Below are positions 50,182 to 60,549 of a stretch of 64,000 nt of DNA, in pieces. The translations under genes and the position numbers were made by a program. Under the pieces are notes generated by a model that worked only from the letters and a program-made list of their open reading frames with translations, did not search any database and was not told the DNA's origin. Each line of letters starts with the position of its first letter. Position 1 is the first letter of the stretch. Source of the DNA: Thiemannella venezuelensis (GTDB taxonomy: Bacteria > Actinomycetota > Actinomycetes > Streptosporangiales > Streptosporangiaceae); assembly GCF_014203605.1 (NCBI RefSeq), contig NZ_JACHJJ010000019.1, positions 1-64,000 of the forward strand, given 5' to 3'.

Positions 50182-50739
50182 TCAGACTTCGAGCAGCTCG
50201 GCTTCCTTGTGCTTGAGCAGCTCATCGATCTTGGCGACGTGCTTCTGGGTGAGGTCGTCGAGCTCCTTCTCCGCACGGCGCACCTCGTCCTCGCCGGCCT
50301 CGCCGTCCTTGACCATCTTGTCGAGGGCCTCCTTGGCGTGGCGGCGGATGTTTCGCACCGAGACCCTGGACTGCTCGGCCTTGGTACGGGCGACCTTGAT
50401 GTACTCCTTGCGGCGCTCCTCCGACAGCTCCGGGAAGGCCACCCGGATGACCTGCCCGTCATTGCCCGGATTGACACCCAGGTCGGAGTCGCGGATGGCG
50501 CGCTCGATCGCGCCCATGGCCCCCTTGTCGAAGGGCTGGATGATGACCATGCGAGCCTCGGGGACGTGGAACGAGGCCAGCTGCTGAATGGGGGTGGGGG
50601 TCCCGTAGTACTCAGCGTTGATCTTGTTGAACATCGACGGGGTGACACGGCCCGTGCGGATGCCGGCGAAGTCGTCCTTCGCCACCGAGACGGCCTTGTC
50701 CATTTTCTCCTCGGCTTCGAGGAGGGTTTCGTCGATCAC
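50182..50739 (-). CDS. frr: Ribosome recycling factor
   Basis: A 185-residue cytosolic factor that splits post-termination ribosomes together with EF-G. The typical start [20 protein letters not shown], the arginine-rich [20 protein letters not shown] and the C-terminal [12 protein letters not shown] are all present and the length is exactly that of the family. The start is GTG at 50739. About 214 bases of repeat-containing DNA separate it from pyrH. Confidence 0.97.
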   Translation of the reverse strand: MIDETLLEAEEKMDKAVSVAKDDFAGIRTGRVTPSMFNKINAEYYGTPTPIQQLASFHVPEARMVIIQPFDKGAMGAIERAIRDSDLGVNPGNDGQVIRVAFPELSEERRKEYIKVARTKAEQSRVSVRNIRRHAKEALDKMVKDGEAGEDEVRRAEKELDDLTQKHVAKIDELLKHKEAELLEV

Positions 50740-50760
50740 AGCGGCTCCCTGTCTTCTACG

Positions 50761-50950
50761 TCACTCACCGTTCCTCACGCGCTTCACGGACCGCCGCCGT
50801 GCCGGAGGCGCGCCTCCGGTGAACACGTGCCGCGTACCGCTCCGCTCGCTCCGTCGGGTTCGCACCTGTCTGCCGGTCACTCACCCTCCTCACTCACTTC
50901 ACGGACCGCTCCTACGTCGCGTACCGCTCCGCTCGCTCCGTCGGGTTCGC
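50761..50950. repeat. Duplicated block between pyrH and frr
   Basis: A 33-bp sequence (starting CGCGTACCGCTCCGCTCGCT) is present at 50831-50863 and again at 50918-50950. Each is preceded by TCACTCACC-N3-CCTCAC and CTTCACGGACCGC (from 50761 and 50877). The block is a degenerate direct duplication in untranslated DNA and contains the GCTCCGCTCGCTCC motif twice. Confidence 0.8.
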
Positions 50951-50953
50951 TCC

Positions 50954-52607
<1,654 letters not shown>

Positions 52608-52673
52608 TGTCTTTTCCTCGTGGGAATCATCACTGATCTCAGAAGTCGGCAGGAGATCGGTGTCTGGGTGGAT

Positions 52674-52704
52674 CGGGTGGGCGCCCGGAGCGGGCGCCCA
52701 CCCG
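52674..52704. terminator. 13-bp hairpin between rpsB and tsf
   Basis: CGGGTGGGCGCCC (52674-52686), loop GGAGC, then its exact reverse complement (52692-52704). As part of the rpsB-tsf transcript it probably attenuates read-through or stabilises the upstream message, giving different levels of S2 and EF-Ts. Confidence 0.7.
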
Positions 52705-52765
52705 GAAGGAGCCTTGCGGGTCGTACGGCTGCGCGCCGTACGGAAAGGACGTCGTACGAGAGAGG

Positions 52766-53686
52766 CTATGCCTGCTCGGACTCGGCGCCCGGAGCGGCCT
52801 CGGCCTCGGCGTCGTTCTCGGCGACCGGAGCGGCCTCGGCGGCCTCGGTCTCGGCAACCTCGGCCTCGGCGGCCGGGGCGGCCTCGGCGGCCGGGGCGGC
52901 GGCGCCCTCGAGGAGCTCCTGCTCCCACTCGGCCAGCGGCTCGGCGCCACCGGCGACGGCCGGCTTGTCGTCGCCGCCACGGCCGGCGCCGGCGCGGGCC
53001 ATGAGGCCGGCGGCGACGGCGTCGGCGACGACGCGGGTCAGCAGGCCGACGGCGCGGATGGCGTCGTCGTTACCCGGGATCGGGTAGTCGACCTCGTCCG
53101 GGTCGCAGTTGGTGTCGAGGATCGCGACGACCGGGATGTTGAGCTTGCGGGCCTCGCTGATCCCGATGTGCTCCTTCTTGGTGTCGACGACCCACACCGC
53201 GCTGGGCACGCGGGACATGTCGCGGATACCGCCGAGGGTGCGCTCCAGCTTCTCCTTCTCGCGGCGGCGCATGAGGAGCTCCTTCTTGGTGAGCCCCGAC
53301 GCGGCGACGTTGTCGAAGTCGAGCTCCTCGAGCTCCTTCAGGCGCTGCAGCCGCTTGTGCACGGTGGAGAAGTTGGTGAGCATGCCGCCCAGCCAGCGCT
53401 GGTTGACGTACGGCATGCCGACGCGGGCGGCCTGCTCGGCGATGGCCTCCTGGGCCTGCTTCTTCGTGCCGATGAACATGATCGTGCCACCGTGCGCGAC
53501 GGTCTCCTTGACGAAGTCGTAGGCACGGTCGATGTAGGACAGCGACTTCTGCAGGTCGATGATGTAGATGCCGTTGCGCTCGGTGAAGATGAAGCGCTTC
53601 ATCTTCGGGTTCCAGCGACGGGTCTGGTGACCGAAGTGCACGCCGCTCTCGAGCAGCTGCCGCATGGTGACGACGGGGGTGGACAT
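52766..53686 (-). CDS. rpsB: 30S ribosomal protein S2
   Basis: A 306-residue ribosomal protein. The body (1-235) is standard: [55 protein letters not shown] and [20 protein letters not shown]. The last 65 residues are an Ala/Glu-rich acidic tail typical of actinobacterial S2 but longer than in most bacteria. The ATG at 53686 follows GGAGGACGATCC. A structured leader of about 175 bases precedes it. Confidence 0.97.
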   Translation of the reverse strand: MSTPVVTMRQLLESGVHFGHQTRRWNPKMKRFIFTERNGIYIIDLQKSLSYIDRAYDFVKETVAHGGTIMFIGTKKQAQEAIAEQAARVGMPYVNQRWLGGMLTNFSTVHKRLQRLKELEELDFDNVAASGLTKKELLMRRREKEKLERTLGGIRDMSRVPSAVWVVDTKKEHIGISEARKLNIPVVAILDTNCDPDEVDYPIPGNDDAIRAVGLLTRVVADAVAAGLMARAGAGRGGDDKPAVAGGAEPLAEWEQELLEGAAAPAAEAAPAAEAEVAETEAAEAAPVAENDAEAEAAPGAESEQA

Positions 53687-53866
53687 GGATCGTCCTCCAG
53701 ATCGGGGCGCCCATCGCTGGGCGCGGTTCCGGTTGACGCGGCAGCCCTCGGCTGCCGCCCTGATGCCCCCGGGCCGCTCCAGCCGGACTCTCGTCCGGAC
53801 CGGGGGAACGGCCCCTGATGGGGCATGCGAAGTCGGCCTGCCAGTGACAGGCCATCGGAAATTGTA
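53687..53866 (-). promoter_or_regulatory. rpsB promoter and structured leader
   Basis: On the minus strand TACAAT (53866-53861) is a good -10 box, giving a leader of about 165 bases. It folds into several hairpins: CCGGAC-TCTC-GTCCGG (53783-53798), GCGGCAGCC-CTC-GGCTGCCGC (53738-53758) and GCGCCCA-TCGC-TGGGCGC (53707-53724), the last 7 bases from the ribosome site. Autoregulation by S2 is inferred. The rest of the gap (53867-54080, 214 bases) shows no gene. Confidence 0.6.
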
Positions 53867-54080
53867 CCCTTAGCGCCGCCGCCTCCCGACCTTTCGGCGT
53901 CGAGCCGCGCTCAGCCGCAGGCCGGACGCGCGTCCGGACGCCGGATGGAACGGCGCGCCCACCGGGTGGAGCGCCCGGCCGCCGTCCGGTGCGGGCCGCC
54001 GGTCGGAAGCCCGCCCGGCGGTCGCGAGCAAGCCTCCGCCGCGTGGAGGAGACCCCGGCCGCTCCGGCCGCACGGGTGCG

Positions 54081-54683
54081 TCAGCCGTCGGAGGAAGGCG
54101 CGTGCGTTCTCCGCTCGACGCGGGGGAACAGCGTGATGTGCGCCTCGGCGACCCGTGCGCCGGGCGGCGCCTCGCTCCGATCCCTGCCGTTGAGCCGGTA
54201 GGGGTCGATGAGCTCGCCGATCCGCTCCGTGAGCTCCTTCATCTCGGCCGCGTCCAGGAACAGCACGGAACGGACGAACGTGCTCGCCTCCCGCCACTCC
54301 GGCGGCTCCCGGTCGAAGTTGCGCAGGGCGCGGCCGGCCTCGGCGGCGGCCTCGTCGCGGACCATCTGGATCAGCGCGTCCTTGGCGGCCCGCACCTCGG
54401 GCTGGTCGTCGGGTTCGGGGCTGACGGTCCAACTCGTCCTGACCCCCCGCCACAGCCGCTCCCTGCCGTCCCCGCGCGGCGGCGCGTCCTCGACGAAGCC
54501 GTACTTGGCGAGCATGCGCAGGTGGTAGCTGGCCGCGCTGGGGGTGATCCCGACGACCTCGGCGGCCTCGGTCGCGGTGACCGTGCCGTCCGTCTGGACC
54601 TTGTTCAGGATGGCGAGCCGGGCCGGATGGGCCAGCGCACGCATCGCCCTCGGATCGCTGAGCGGCTGCCTCTCCTTGGTCAT
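54081..54683 (-). CDS. ArsR-family winged-helix regulator
   Basis: A 200-residue regulator. The winged helix spans residues 10-85: PRAMRALAHPARLAILNKVQ and ATEAAEVVGITPSAASYHLR. The C-terminal 110 residues are helical and charged and resemble the ArsR/YdfH-like group of unknown ligand. No metal-binding CxC motif is present. I start at the ATG at 54683, where homology begins; there is no ribosome site, so it may be leaderless. A dyad 24-65 bases upstream is likely its operator, and would also cover the plus-strand gene at 54785. Confidence 0.83.
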   Translation of the reverse strand: MTKERQPLSDPRAMRALAHPARLAILNKVQTDGTVTATEAAEVVGITPSAASYHLRMLAKYGFVEDAPPRGDGRERLWRGVRTSWTVSPEPDDQPEVRAAKDALIQMVRDEAAAEAGRALRNFDREPPEWREASTFVRSVLFLDAAEMKELTERIGELIDPYRLNGRDRSEAPPGARVAEAHITLFPRVERRTHAPSSDG

Positions 54684-54706
54684 GTGCAAACCGTACCCAC
54701 TCCAGA

Positions 54707-54748
54707 TATGAAGTATTGCCTTCACAACTCCGAAGGATTACTTTCATA
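54707..54748. promoter_or_regulatory. Dyad between the ArsR gene and the plus-strand gene
   Basis: TATGAAGTATTGCCTTC (54707-54723) and GAAGGATTACTTTCATA (54732-54748) share outer TATGAA/TTCATA and inner CCTTC/GAAGG arms around an A/T-rich core. It is the most A/T-rich patch nearby and lies between divergent genes, fitting an ArsR operator over both promoters. Confidence 0.6.
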
Positions 54749-54784
54749 AATGTGAAGCGAACCCTTCAGAAAGACCCGTGGCCG

Positions 54785-55219
54785 ATGCACCGGTCCACTC
54801 CCCTGCGCGAGCGGCACGGCCACCGGACGCCGCTCCCCGTCCCCACCGCCACCGTCCCCGTCCCCAGCGCCGCCGCCCGCACCGGCTCCCGCACCGCCTC
54901 CGGCGGCGCCGAGGCCTCCCCGCCGGTCGCACCGCAGACCTGGCTCTCCCTGATCGGCGCCGCCGCGCGGCGCGCATGGGCCGCGCTCCGGGCACGGCGC
55001 ACACGGCCGCTCCCCGGCCGCGGCACCGAGTTCCGCCTGTACGGCGGCGGATTCGCCCGGTACGACGACGAGCTCGCCCGGCACGGCAGGAGACTCCTCC
55101 GGGACGACGACCTCGTCCGGTACGGCGTCCGGGGGCCGTCCACAGCCTCGTCCGGCCATCCACAGAATCCCGATCGGTTCCTCGTGCACGCCTGGCCGAT
55201 CTCATCCTTGCGAATGTGA
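54785..55219 (+). CDS. Hypothetical protein upstream of the M23 peptidase
   Basis: A 144-residue protein of unknown family. Its frame has the strong third-position G/C bias of real genes here, while the overlapping frames do not. The N-terminus is Pro/Thr/Ala-rich, a short hydrophobic patch (APQTWLSLIGAAARRAWAAL) lies near the middle, and the C-terminus has FRLYGGGFARYDDELARHGR. Its stop (55217-55219) overlaps the GTG start of the peptidase gene (ATGTGA), suggesting coupled translation. The start codon is uncertain; no ribosome site precedes the ATG at 54785. Confidence 0.55.
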   Translation: MHRSTPLRERHGHRTPLPVPTATVPVPSAAARTGSRTASGGAEASPPVAPQTWLSLIGAAARRAWAALRARRTRPLPGRGTEFRLYGGGFARYDDELARHGRRLLRDDDLVRYGVRGPSTASSGHPQNPDRFLVHAWPISSLRM

Positions 55220-55839
55220 CTCCCCGATCCCTCACCGCGCTCGCCCTCCTGCCGGCCTTCCTGGCCGCGGTTCCCCCGCAGGTCACCGCGGCCCCGCCGC
55301 CCGTGGACACCGCGGCCCCCGCCTCCCGGGAGCGGCATCCCCTCCTCTCCCCGGCAGGCGCCCCAGGCCCCGGAGGTCCTGCCGTCCCCGGTCCCGCCAG
55401 GACGGTGGATCCCCCGCGTCGATGGGGATGGCCCCTCACCGGGCGCCCGGAGATCCTGCGGGGCTTCGCCCCTCCGCCGCAGCCCTGGCTGGCCGGCCAC
55501 CGCGGTGTCGATCTCGCCGCCTCCCCCGGAGCGGAGGTCCGCTCGGCGGGTCCGGGCCGGATCGGCCATGCCGGGCCGCTCGCCGGGCGGGGCGTCGTCA
55601 CCGTGCTCCACTCCGGCGGCCTGCGCACGACCTACCTGCCGGTCCGCGCGTCGGTCCGGGCCGGCCAGGAGGTCTCCACCGGCGAAGTGATCGGAGAGGT
55701 GCAGGACGTTCCGGGGCACTGCCCGGCCGGCTGCCTCCACTGGGGCCTGCTCCGGGAACGCGACTACCTCGACCCGCTGCTCCTCCTCGGTCTCGGCCAG
55801 GTCCGCCTCCTGCCGATCTGGCCCGCCGGACCGTCCTGA
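55216..55839 (+). CDS. Secreted M23-family metallopeptidase
   Basis: A 207-residue protein with a signal peptide (VTPRSLTALALLPAFLAAVP, cleavage near VTAAPPP) and a LytM/M23 domain. Zinc ligands are His and Asp of GHRGVDLA and the final His of LHWGLLRERDYLDP; the conserved G-x-V-T-V-x-H-SGGLRTTY strand is also present. It probably cuts peptidoglycan cross-bridges or acts as an activator of amidases. An M23 gene between dprA and rpsB on the opposite strand is also found in Streptomyces. The GTG at 55216 overlaps the preceding stop. Confidence 0.85.
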   Translation: MTPRSLTALALLPAFLAAVPPQVTAAPPPVDTAAPASRERHPLLSPAGAPGPGGPAVPGPARTVDPPRRWGWPLTGRPEILRGFAPPPQPWLAGHRGVDLAASPGAEVRSAGPGRIGHAGPLAGRGVVTVLHSGGLRTTYLPVRASVRAGQEVSTGEVIGEVQDVPGHCPAGCLHWGLLRERDYLDPLLLLGLGQVRLLPIWPAGPS

Positions 55840-55937
55840 CCCGACGGCCGCTCACGGCCCCGGCACCCGCGCTCCGGCATCCACCCGATCCGGGCTCCGC
55901 GCCCCACGGCTCACCTTCCTCTCCGGCCCCGCCCCGC

Positions 55938-57125
55938 TCAGGTCCGGTCCGCCGAACCCCCGGGGCGCAGGCGCCAGCCCCGGGGGACGCGCTCGACGTA
56001 TCCGGCGGCGGCCAGAGCGCCGAGGCAGGAGAGCACGGTCTCGATGTCCACGCCCGCCGCCACCGCGATCGTCGCCGGGCCCGTCCCGGTCCGGGCGGGC
56101 ACCGCCTCCAGGACCCGGCGGGTCTGCGGGCCCAGCAGGTCCCGTGGGACCACCGGACCGCGGGGTTCGGGGGCGAGCTCGTCCCCGATCACACCGACGA
56201 GCTCGGCCATCTCCGCGGGGGTGGTGACGCAGGCCGCCATGCCCTGCCGGATCAGCCGGTGGCATCCCGCCGAGGTGTCGGAGGTCACCGGCCCGGGCAC
56301 CGCCGCCAGCAGGCGGTTGAGCGCCGCGGCATGGCCGGCCGTGTTGAGCGCCCCGCTGCGAACCGCGGCCTCGACGACCACGGTGCCCCGCGCCAGCGCG
56401 GCGATGAGCCGGTTGCGGACCAGGAAACGGGGCCGGGTCGGCCGCACGCCCATCGGGCACTCGCTCACCAGCAGGCCCTGCCCGCGCACGGCCGCGAACA
56501 GGTCGTGGTGAGCGCTGGGGTAGGTGATGTCGGCGCCGCAGGCGAGCACGGCGACGGTGGGCGCGTCGCACGCGAGGGCGCCGCGGTGGGCCGCGCCGTC
56601 GACGCCGTATGCGCCGCCGGAGACGACCCCGTGCCCCCGCTCGCTCAGCCCGGCCCCGAACTCCGCCGCGACATGCGTGCCGTACGGCGTGGCCGCCCGG
56701 GAACCGACGATCGCGACCGAGCGGACACAGGAGAAACGCAGATTCGCCTCACCGCGCAGCCACAGGGCGTACGGCCGGGACTCCCCGAGGTCGTCCAGCT
56801 GGGTCGGCCATTCGGAGTCGCCCGGGACGATCAGCCGGGCCCCCGCCCGTTCTCCCTCGGCCAGGTCCCGGACGGGATCGGCCTCCGCCAGCCGGGCCCG
56901 CCATGCGGCCAGGATCCGGCCGAGCCTCTCCGCCGTCTCTCCCGGGCCGGCCGCGCTCCGGTGGCGGACGCTCTCGAACCACCGGACGATCCCGGGGTCC
57001 AGCCGCCCCTCGCGGACCTGCGCGACGGCGGCCTCGGGACCGCAGGCGGCCACGAGCCTGCCCATCACCGCGTCGTCGGGCTCGGCCAGGCGCATCAGCG
57101 TGACCCGTGCGAGCCGGTCGTTCAT
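55938..57125 (-). CDS. dprA: DNA-processing protein DprA
   Basis: A 395-residue protein that loads RecA on incoming single-stranded DNA. The Rossmann-like core reads VRSVAIVGSRAATPYGTHVA, VVSGGAYGVDGAAHRGALAC, VAVLACGADITYPSAHHDLF and FLVRNRLIAALARGTVVVEA. A C-terminal winged-helix (about 330-395) is present. The ATG at 57125 gives the family start NDRLARVTLMRLAEPDD and has GGAGGG upstream. A GTG at 57170, overlapping the yifB stop (GTGA) and with GGGGGAGGAG before it, is a serious alternative that adds 15 residues starting again with ND. Confidence 0.9.
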   Translation of the reverse strand: MNDRLARVTLMRLAEPDDAVMGRLVAACGPEAAVAQVREGRLDPGIVRWFESVRHRSAAGPGETAERLGRILAAWRARLAEADPVRDLAEGERAGARLIVPGDSEWPTQLDDLGESRPYALWLRGEANLRFSCVRSVAIVGSRAATPYGTHVAAEFGAGLSERGHGVVSGGAYGVDGAAHRGALACDAPTVAVLACGADITYPSAHHDLFAAVRGQGLLVSECPMGVRPTRPRFLVRNRLIAALARGTVVVEAAVRSGALNTAGHAAALNRLLAAVPGPVTSDTSAGCHRLIRQGMAACVTTPAEMAELVGVIGDELAPEPRGPVVPRDLLGPQTRRVLEAVPARTGTGPATIAVAAGVDIETVLSCLGALAAAGYVERVPRGWRLRPGGSADRT

Positions 57126-57166
57126 CGTCCCTCCCTCGGCCGGGGCCCCGGCGCCGGTCCCGTCGT

Positions 57167-58792
57167 TCACCGCTCCTCCCCCAGCCACAGCGCGAGCGCG
57201 GCGCCGGTCTCCTCGACTCCCGGCCTGCGCCGGTCCGCGAGGTCGGCCAGGGTCCAGGCGACCCTGAGCACCCGGTCCAGGCCCCGCGCGCTCAGCACCC
57301 CGCTGTCCAGGCATTTCAGCAGCGGCGCCATCGCCTTCCCCGGCAGGCGGTACTCGCCGTGCAGGGCGCCCGTGGGCATCTCCGCGTTGCACCGCCACGG
57401 CGTGCCCGCGAACCGCTCGGCCGCGCGCTCGCGGGCGAGGAGCACCCGCCCGGCCACCACCCGGCTCGGCTCGATGAACCGGCGGTCGGCCAGCAGCTCC
57501 CGCCGGGTCGCCCGCAGGATGGGGGCCTTGACGTCGATGCGGTCCAGCAGCGGGCCGGAGAGCCTGGCCAGGTAGCGACGGCGGGTCATGGGGGTGCACC
57601 GGCACGGTTCGTCCCGGCTGGACGGCTGCGCGCACGGGCACGGGTTGGCGGCCAGCACGAGCATGAACCTGGCCGGGAACGTGACCGAGCCCAGCGACCT
57701 GGACACCGTCACCCGGCCCGACTCCAGGGGCTGGCGGAGCGCGTCGAGGACGTTCATCGGAAACTCGGGGGCCTCGTCCATGAACAGAACGCCCCGGTGC
57801 GCCAGGGAGACCGCGCCCGGCCGGATCACCCCGCTGCCTCCGCCGACCACGGCCGCGATGGTCGCCGTGTGGTGGGGCGCCACGAAAGGCGGGCGCTCCA
57901 GCAGCGGCCGGTCCGCCGGCAGCGTCCCGGCGACCGAGTGGATCGCGGTCACCTCGAGGGCCTGCTCCCGGTCGAGCGAGGGGAGCAGGGCGGGCAACCG
58001 CTCGGCGAGCATCGTCTTGCCGGTCCCGGGCGGGCCCAGCATCCAGAGGTTGTGGCCTCCGGCCGCGCAGACCTCCAGCGCCCGGCGGGCGAACGGCTGA
58101 CCCGCCACATCGCCCAGATCGGGAGCGGCCTCCCCGGATCCCTCACCCCCCGGCGCCCGTGAGCCGCCGGGGGGCCGTGAGCCGTCCGGCCCGCCGGGTC
58201 CCTCCGCTCCGCCCGCCCCTCCCGCGCCGGGCTCCCTTCCGGGCGGATCGTCCGCGAGGACCGGCGGGACGTCCGCGCCGGCGCCGCGCAACCACCTCAC
58301 CAGTTCCCCGAGAGAGGCGACGGGGACCACCGTCACCTCAGGCACCAGGCCCGCCTCGGCCGCGTTGCGTGCCGGGACGACGACCGTGCGGGCACCGGCG
58401 GCGACGGCCGCCAGAACGGCGGGAAGCACACCCCGCACAGGTCTGAGCGAGCCGTCGAGTCCGAGCTCGCCGAGGAAGAACGGATCGGCCACCCGATCTC
58501 CGGGCACCGATCCCGCGGCGGCGAGCAGCGCCACCGCGATCGCGAGATCGAAGATGCTCCCCCGCTTCGGCAGGCTGGCCGGGAACAGGCTCACCGTGAT
58601 CCGTGCGTCGGGCCAGGGCTGGTGGCTGTTGACCACCGCCGAGCGGACCCGGTCCCGGGCCTCGCTCAGCGCGGTGTCCAGCATGCCGATGAGGTGCACG
58701 CCTGCCATGCCGCTTCCCACGTCGGCCTCGACGTCGACGACGTGGCCGGTCACCCCGACCAGGCAGACGCAGCGTGTGCGCGCGACGGCCAC
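57167..58792 (-). CDS. YifB/ComM-family AAA ATPase
   Basis: A 541-residue Mg-chelatase-like ATPase. ComM is a helicase that moves branches during recombination of transformed DNA. The N-terminal ChlI domain starts VARTRCVCLVGVTGHVVDVE with SLFPASLPKRGSIFDLAIAV; an Asp/Gly/Pro linker (about 180-215) is long. Walker A is LGPPGTGKTMLAERL, Walker B GVLFMDEAPEFPMNVL, and a cysteine cluster CPCAQPSSRDEPCRC is present. The C-terminal Mg_chelatase_C region follows. The start is GTG at 58792. The stop overlaps a possible dprA GTG. Confidence 0.92.
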   Translation of the reverse strand: MAVARTRCVCLVGVTGHVVDVEADVGSGMAGVHLIGMLDTALSEARDRVRSAVVNSHQPWPDARITVSLFPASLPKRGSIFDLAIAVALLAAAGSVPGDRVADPFFLGELGLDGSLRPVRGVLPAVLAAVAAGARTVVVPARNAAEAGLVPEVTVVPVASLGELVRWLRGAGADVPPVLADDPPGREPGAGGAGGAEGPGGPDGSRPPGGSRAPGGEGSGEAAPDLGDVAGQPFARRALEVCAAGGHNLWMLGPPGTGKTMLAERLPALLPSLDREQALEVTAIHSVAGTLPADRPLLERPPFVAPHHTATIAAVVGGGSGVIRPGAVSLAHRGVLFMDEAPEFPMNVLDALRQPLESGRVTVSRSLGSVTFPARFMLVLAANPCPCAQPSSRDEPCRCTPMTRRRYLARLSGPLLDRIDVKAPILRATRRELLADRRFIEPSRVVAGRVLLARERAAERFAGTPWRCNAEMPTGALHGEYRLPGKAMAPLLKCLDSGVLSARGLDRVLRVAWTLADLADRRRPGVEETGAALALWLGEER

Positions 58793-58843
58793 TCACACCA
58801 CCCCCGGAACGGGCCCGGCTGTCCGCGACGGTCCGGAGGGCAT

Positions 58844-59197
58844 TCAGCACACCCCCCGCTCGTGGCGGATGGCGAAGTCTCCGGCGAACCGCTCCAGCGC
58901 CACCACGTCGATCCGGACCGAGTCGAACCGTTCGGCCCGCGCGCTCAGCCACCGCCCGGCGAGCCTGCGCAGCCGGGCGAGCTTCACCGCGGTCACCGCC
59001 TCGAAGGCGGTCCCGTGGCTCCGGCCGGAGCGGGTCTTCACCTCCACCACGACGAGGTCCCGCCCGTCGCGGGCGACCACGTCGATCTCACCGTCCGGAC
59101 ACCGCCAGTTGCGGTCCAGGACCTGCATGCCGTGCGCCTGCAGGTAGTCGACGGCGATCTGTTCGCCGTGCTTGCCGAGCTCATCCTTCGCGGCCAT
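58844..59197 (-). CDS. YraN/UPF0102-family nuclease-like protein
   Basis: A 117-residue protein. Its fold is that of PD-(D/E)XK nucleases: GEQIAVDYLQAHGMQVLDRN, RCPDGEIDVVARDG and VVVEVKTRSG supply the conserved Glu-Asp-Glu-x-Lys arrangement. Linkage to yifB and dprA suggests a role in DNA repair or recombination, but activity is unproven. The ATG at 59197 is followed by a typical start AAKDELGKHGE. A 226-base gap without a recognisable gene separates it from the DUF2469 gene. Confidence 0.9.
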   Translation of the reverse strand: MAAKDELGKHGEQIAVDYLQAHGMQVLDRNWRCPDGEIDVVARDGRDLVVVEVKTRSGRSHGTAFEAVTAVKLARLRRLAGRWLSARAERFDSVRIDVVALERFAGDFAIRHERGVC

Positions 59198-59423
59198 GGA
59201 ACCACCTCCGGTCCCCGACCCTGGCCCAGCTCACGGCCTCGGGAAGAGACCGAACCCGCTTCTGTGGACGTCTGGCCGGAGCCCGGCCGGGCCTGTGGAG
59301 AACCCGGGCGCGAGGCGCCGCGCGCTGCGGACCGGGTGCGGGAGGAGAGCGGCGGCGGAGAGCGGCCGCAGGCGGAAGCCGCCCGTGGCGCCGGGACGGC
59401 GCGTCTGCCGGGGAACCCCGCGG

Positions 59424-59747
59424 TCAGCCGGAGAAACCCTCCTTGGGCATCTCCAGGTCGGGCTTGGCCAGCTCTTCGACGTTGACGTCCTTGAACGTGA
59501 CCACCCGGACGTTCTTGACGAACCTGGCCGGCCGGTACATGTCCCAGACCCAGGCGTCCTGCATCTTCACGTCGAAGAACACGTCGCCGTTCTCCGCCGT
59601 GCGGACGTCCAGGTCGACGGAGTTGGTGAGGTAGAAACGCCGCTCGGTCTCCACGACGTAGGTGAACAGGCCGACGACATCGCGGTACTCACGGTAAAGC
59701 TGCAGCTCCATCTCGGTCTCGTACTTCTCGAGATCCTCTGCGCTCAT
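59424..59747 (-). CDS. DUF2469 protein
   Basis: A 107-residue protein conserved across actinobacteria with little change: MSAEDLEKYETEMELQLYRE, YRDVVGLFTYVVETERRFYL, and VWDMYRPARFVKNVRVVTFK. The function is unknown. Its place between lepB and yraN is conserved in Streptomyces and Mycobacterium. It has no signal peptide or membrane segment. The ATG at 59747 follows AGGAGGAACGG. Confidence 0.93.
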   Translation of the reverse strand: MSAEDLEKYETEMELQLYREYRDVVGLFTYVVETERRFYLTNSVDLDVRTAENGDVFFDVKMQDAWVWDMYRPARFVKNVRVVTFKDVNVEELAKPDLEMPKEGFSG

Positions 59748-59937
59748 CCCGTTCCTCCTGTCACGCGCCTTCCCAGCCCGCCCGATCAGGCGACACCGGC
59801 CCCCACCTCATTCTTGCCCATCTCCATGCCCCGTCCCGACCGGACCGCCGTCCCGGGAGGGGGACGGCGCCTCGCCCGAGGGGCGTCCGCGGCGGCCCGC
59901 CGCGCCCGGGGCGCCGCGGCGAGCGGGCCCGGCACGG

Positions 59938-60540
59938 CTACCCGCCCTTGGTGAAGTCCTGCGTGAACGTGTCAGGCGTCGAGAGCACGGCCGCCCGCGA
60001 GAACGGCCAGTAGATCGCCACGGCCCGGCCGATCACGTCCTCCTCCAGGATCGCGCCGTTCGCCTCCTGCTCCTCGTGCCCGCGGGAGTCGTGGGAGGCC
60101 GCGCGGTGGTCGCCCATCACCCAGAGCCGCCCCTCGGGCACGACCTTCTCGAACTCGTCCCCGGAGGGGAAGTCGTCGGGGTGGAGGTAGGCCTTCTCGT
60201 CGAGGGGCACCCCGTTCACGGTGATCCGCTTCTGCGCGTCGCAGCACTTCACGGTGTCACCGCCGATCGCGATGACCCGCTTGATGGTGTCCTTGCCGTC
60301 CCAGCCCTTGAAGACCACCACGTCGCCGCGCTCGACCGCCCCGTGCAGTTTGTTGACGACCACCCTGTCGCCCACCAGCAGGGTGTTCTCCATGGACTCC
60401 GAGGGGATCCAGAACGACTGGAAGACGAAGGCCTGCAGCAGCAGCGCCACCACGACGCCGGAGACCAGCAGGAACAGTGTCTCGCGCAGGCCGCCCTTGC
60501 GGGAGGGCTTGTCCTGCTTGCTCTCGGGTTCGACAGTCAT
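59938..60540 (-). CDS. lepB: Signal peptidase I (short paralogue)
   Basis: A 200-residue membrane serine protease that cleaves Sec signal peptides. One N-terminal membrane segment (LFLLVSGVVVALLLQAFVFQ) precedes catalytic Ser49 (WIPSESMENTL) and Lys87 (DTIKRVIAIGGDTV). Box E is WVMGDHRAASHDSRGH. A pair of cysteines (VKCCDAQK) is shared with the longer paralogue. Unlike it, there is no C-terminal membrane segment. The gene starts 10 bases after the paralogue stops. Confidence 0.92.
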   Translation of the reverse strand: MTVEPESKQDKPSRKGGLRETLFLLVSGVVVALLLQAFVFQSFWIPSESMENTLLVGDRVVVNKLHGAVERGDVVVFKGWDGKDTIKRVIAIGGDTVKCCDAQKRITVNGVPLDEKAYLHPDDFPSGDEFEKVVPEGRLWVMGDHRAASHDSRGHEEQEANGAILEEDVIGRAVAIYWPFSRAAVLSTPDTFTQDFTKGG

Positions 60541-60549
60541 GAGGTACGG

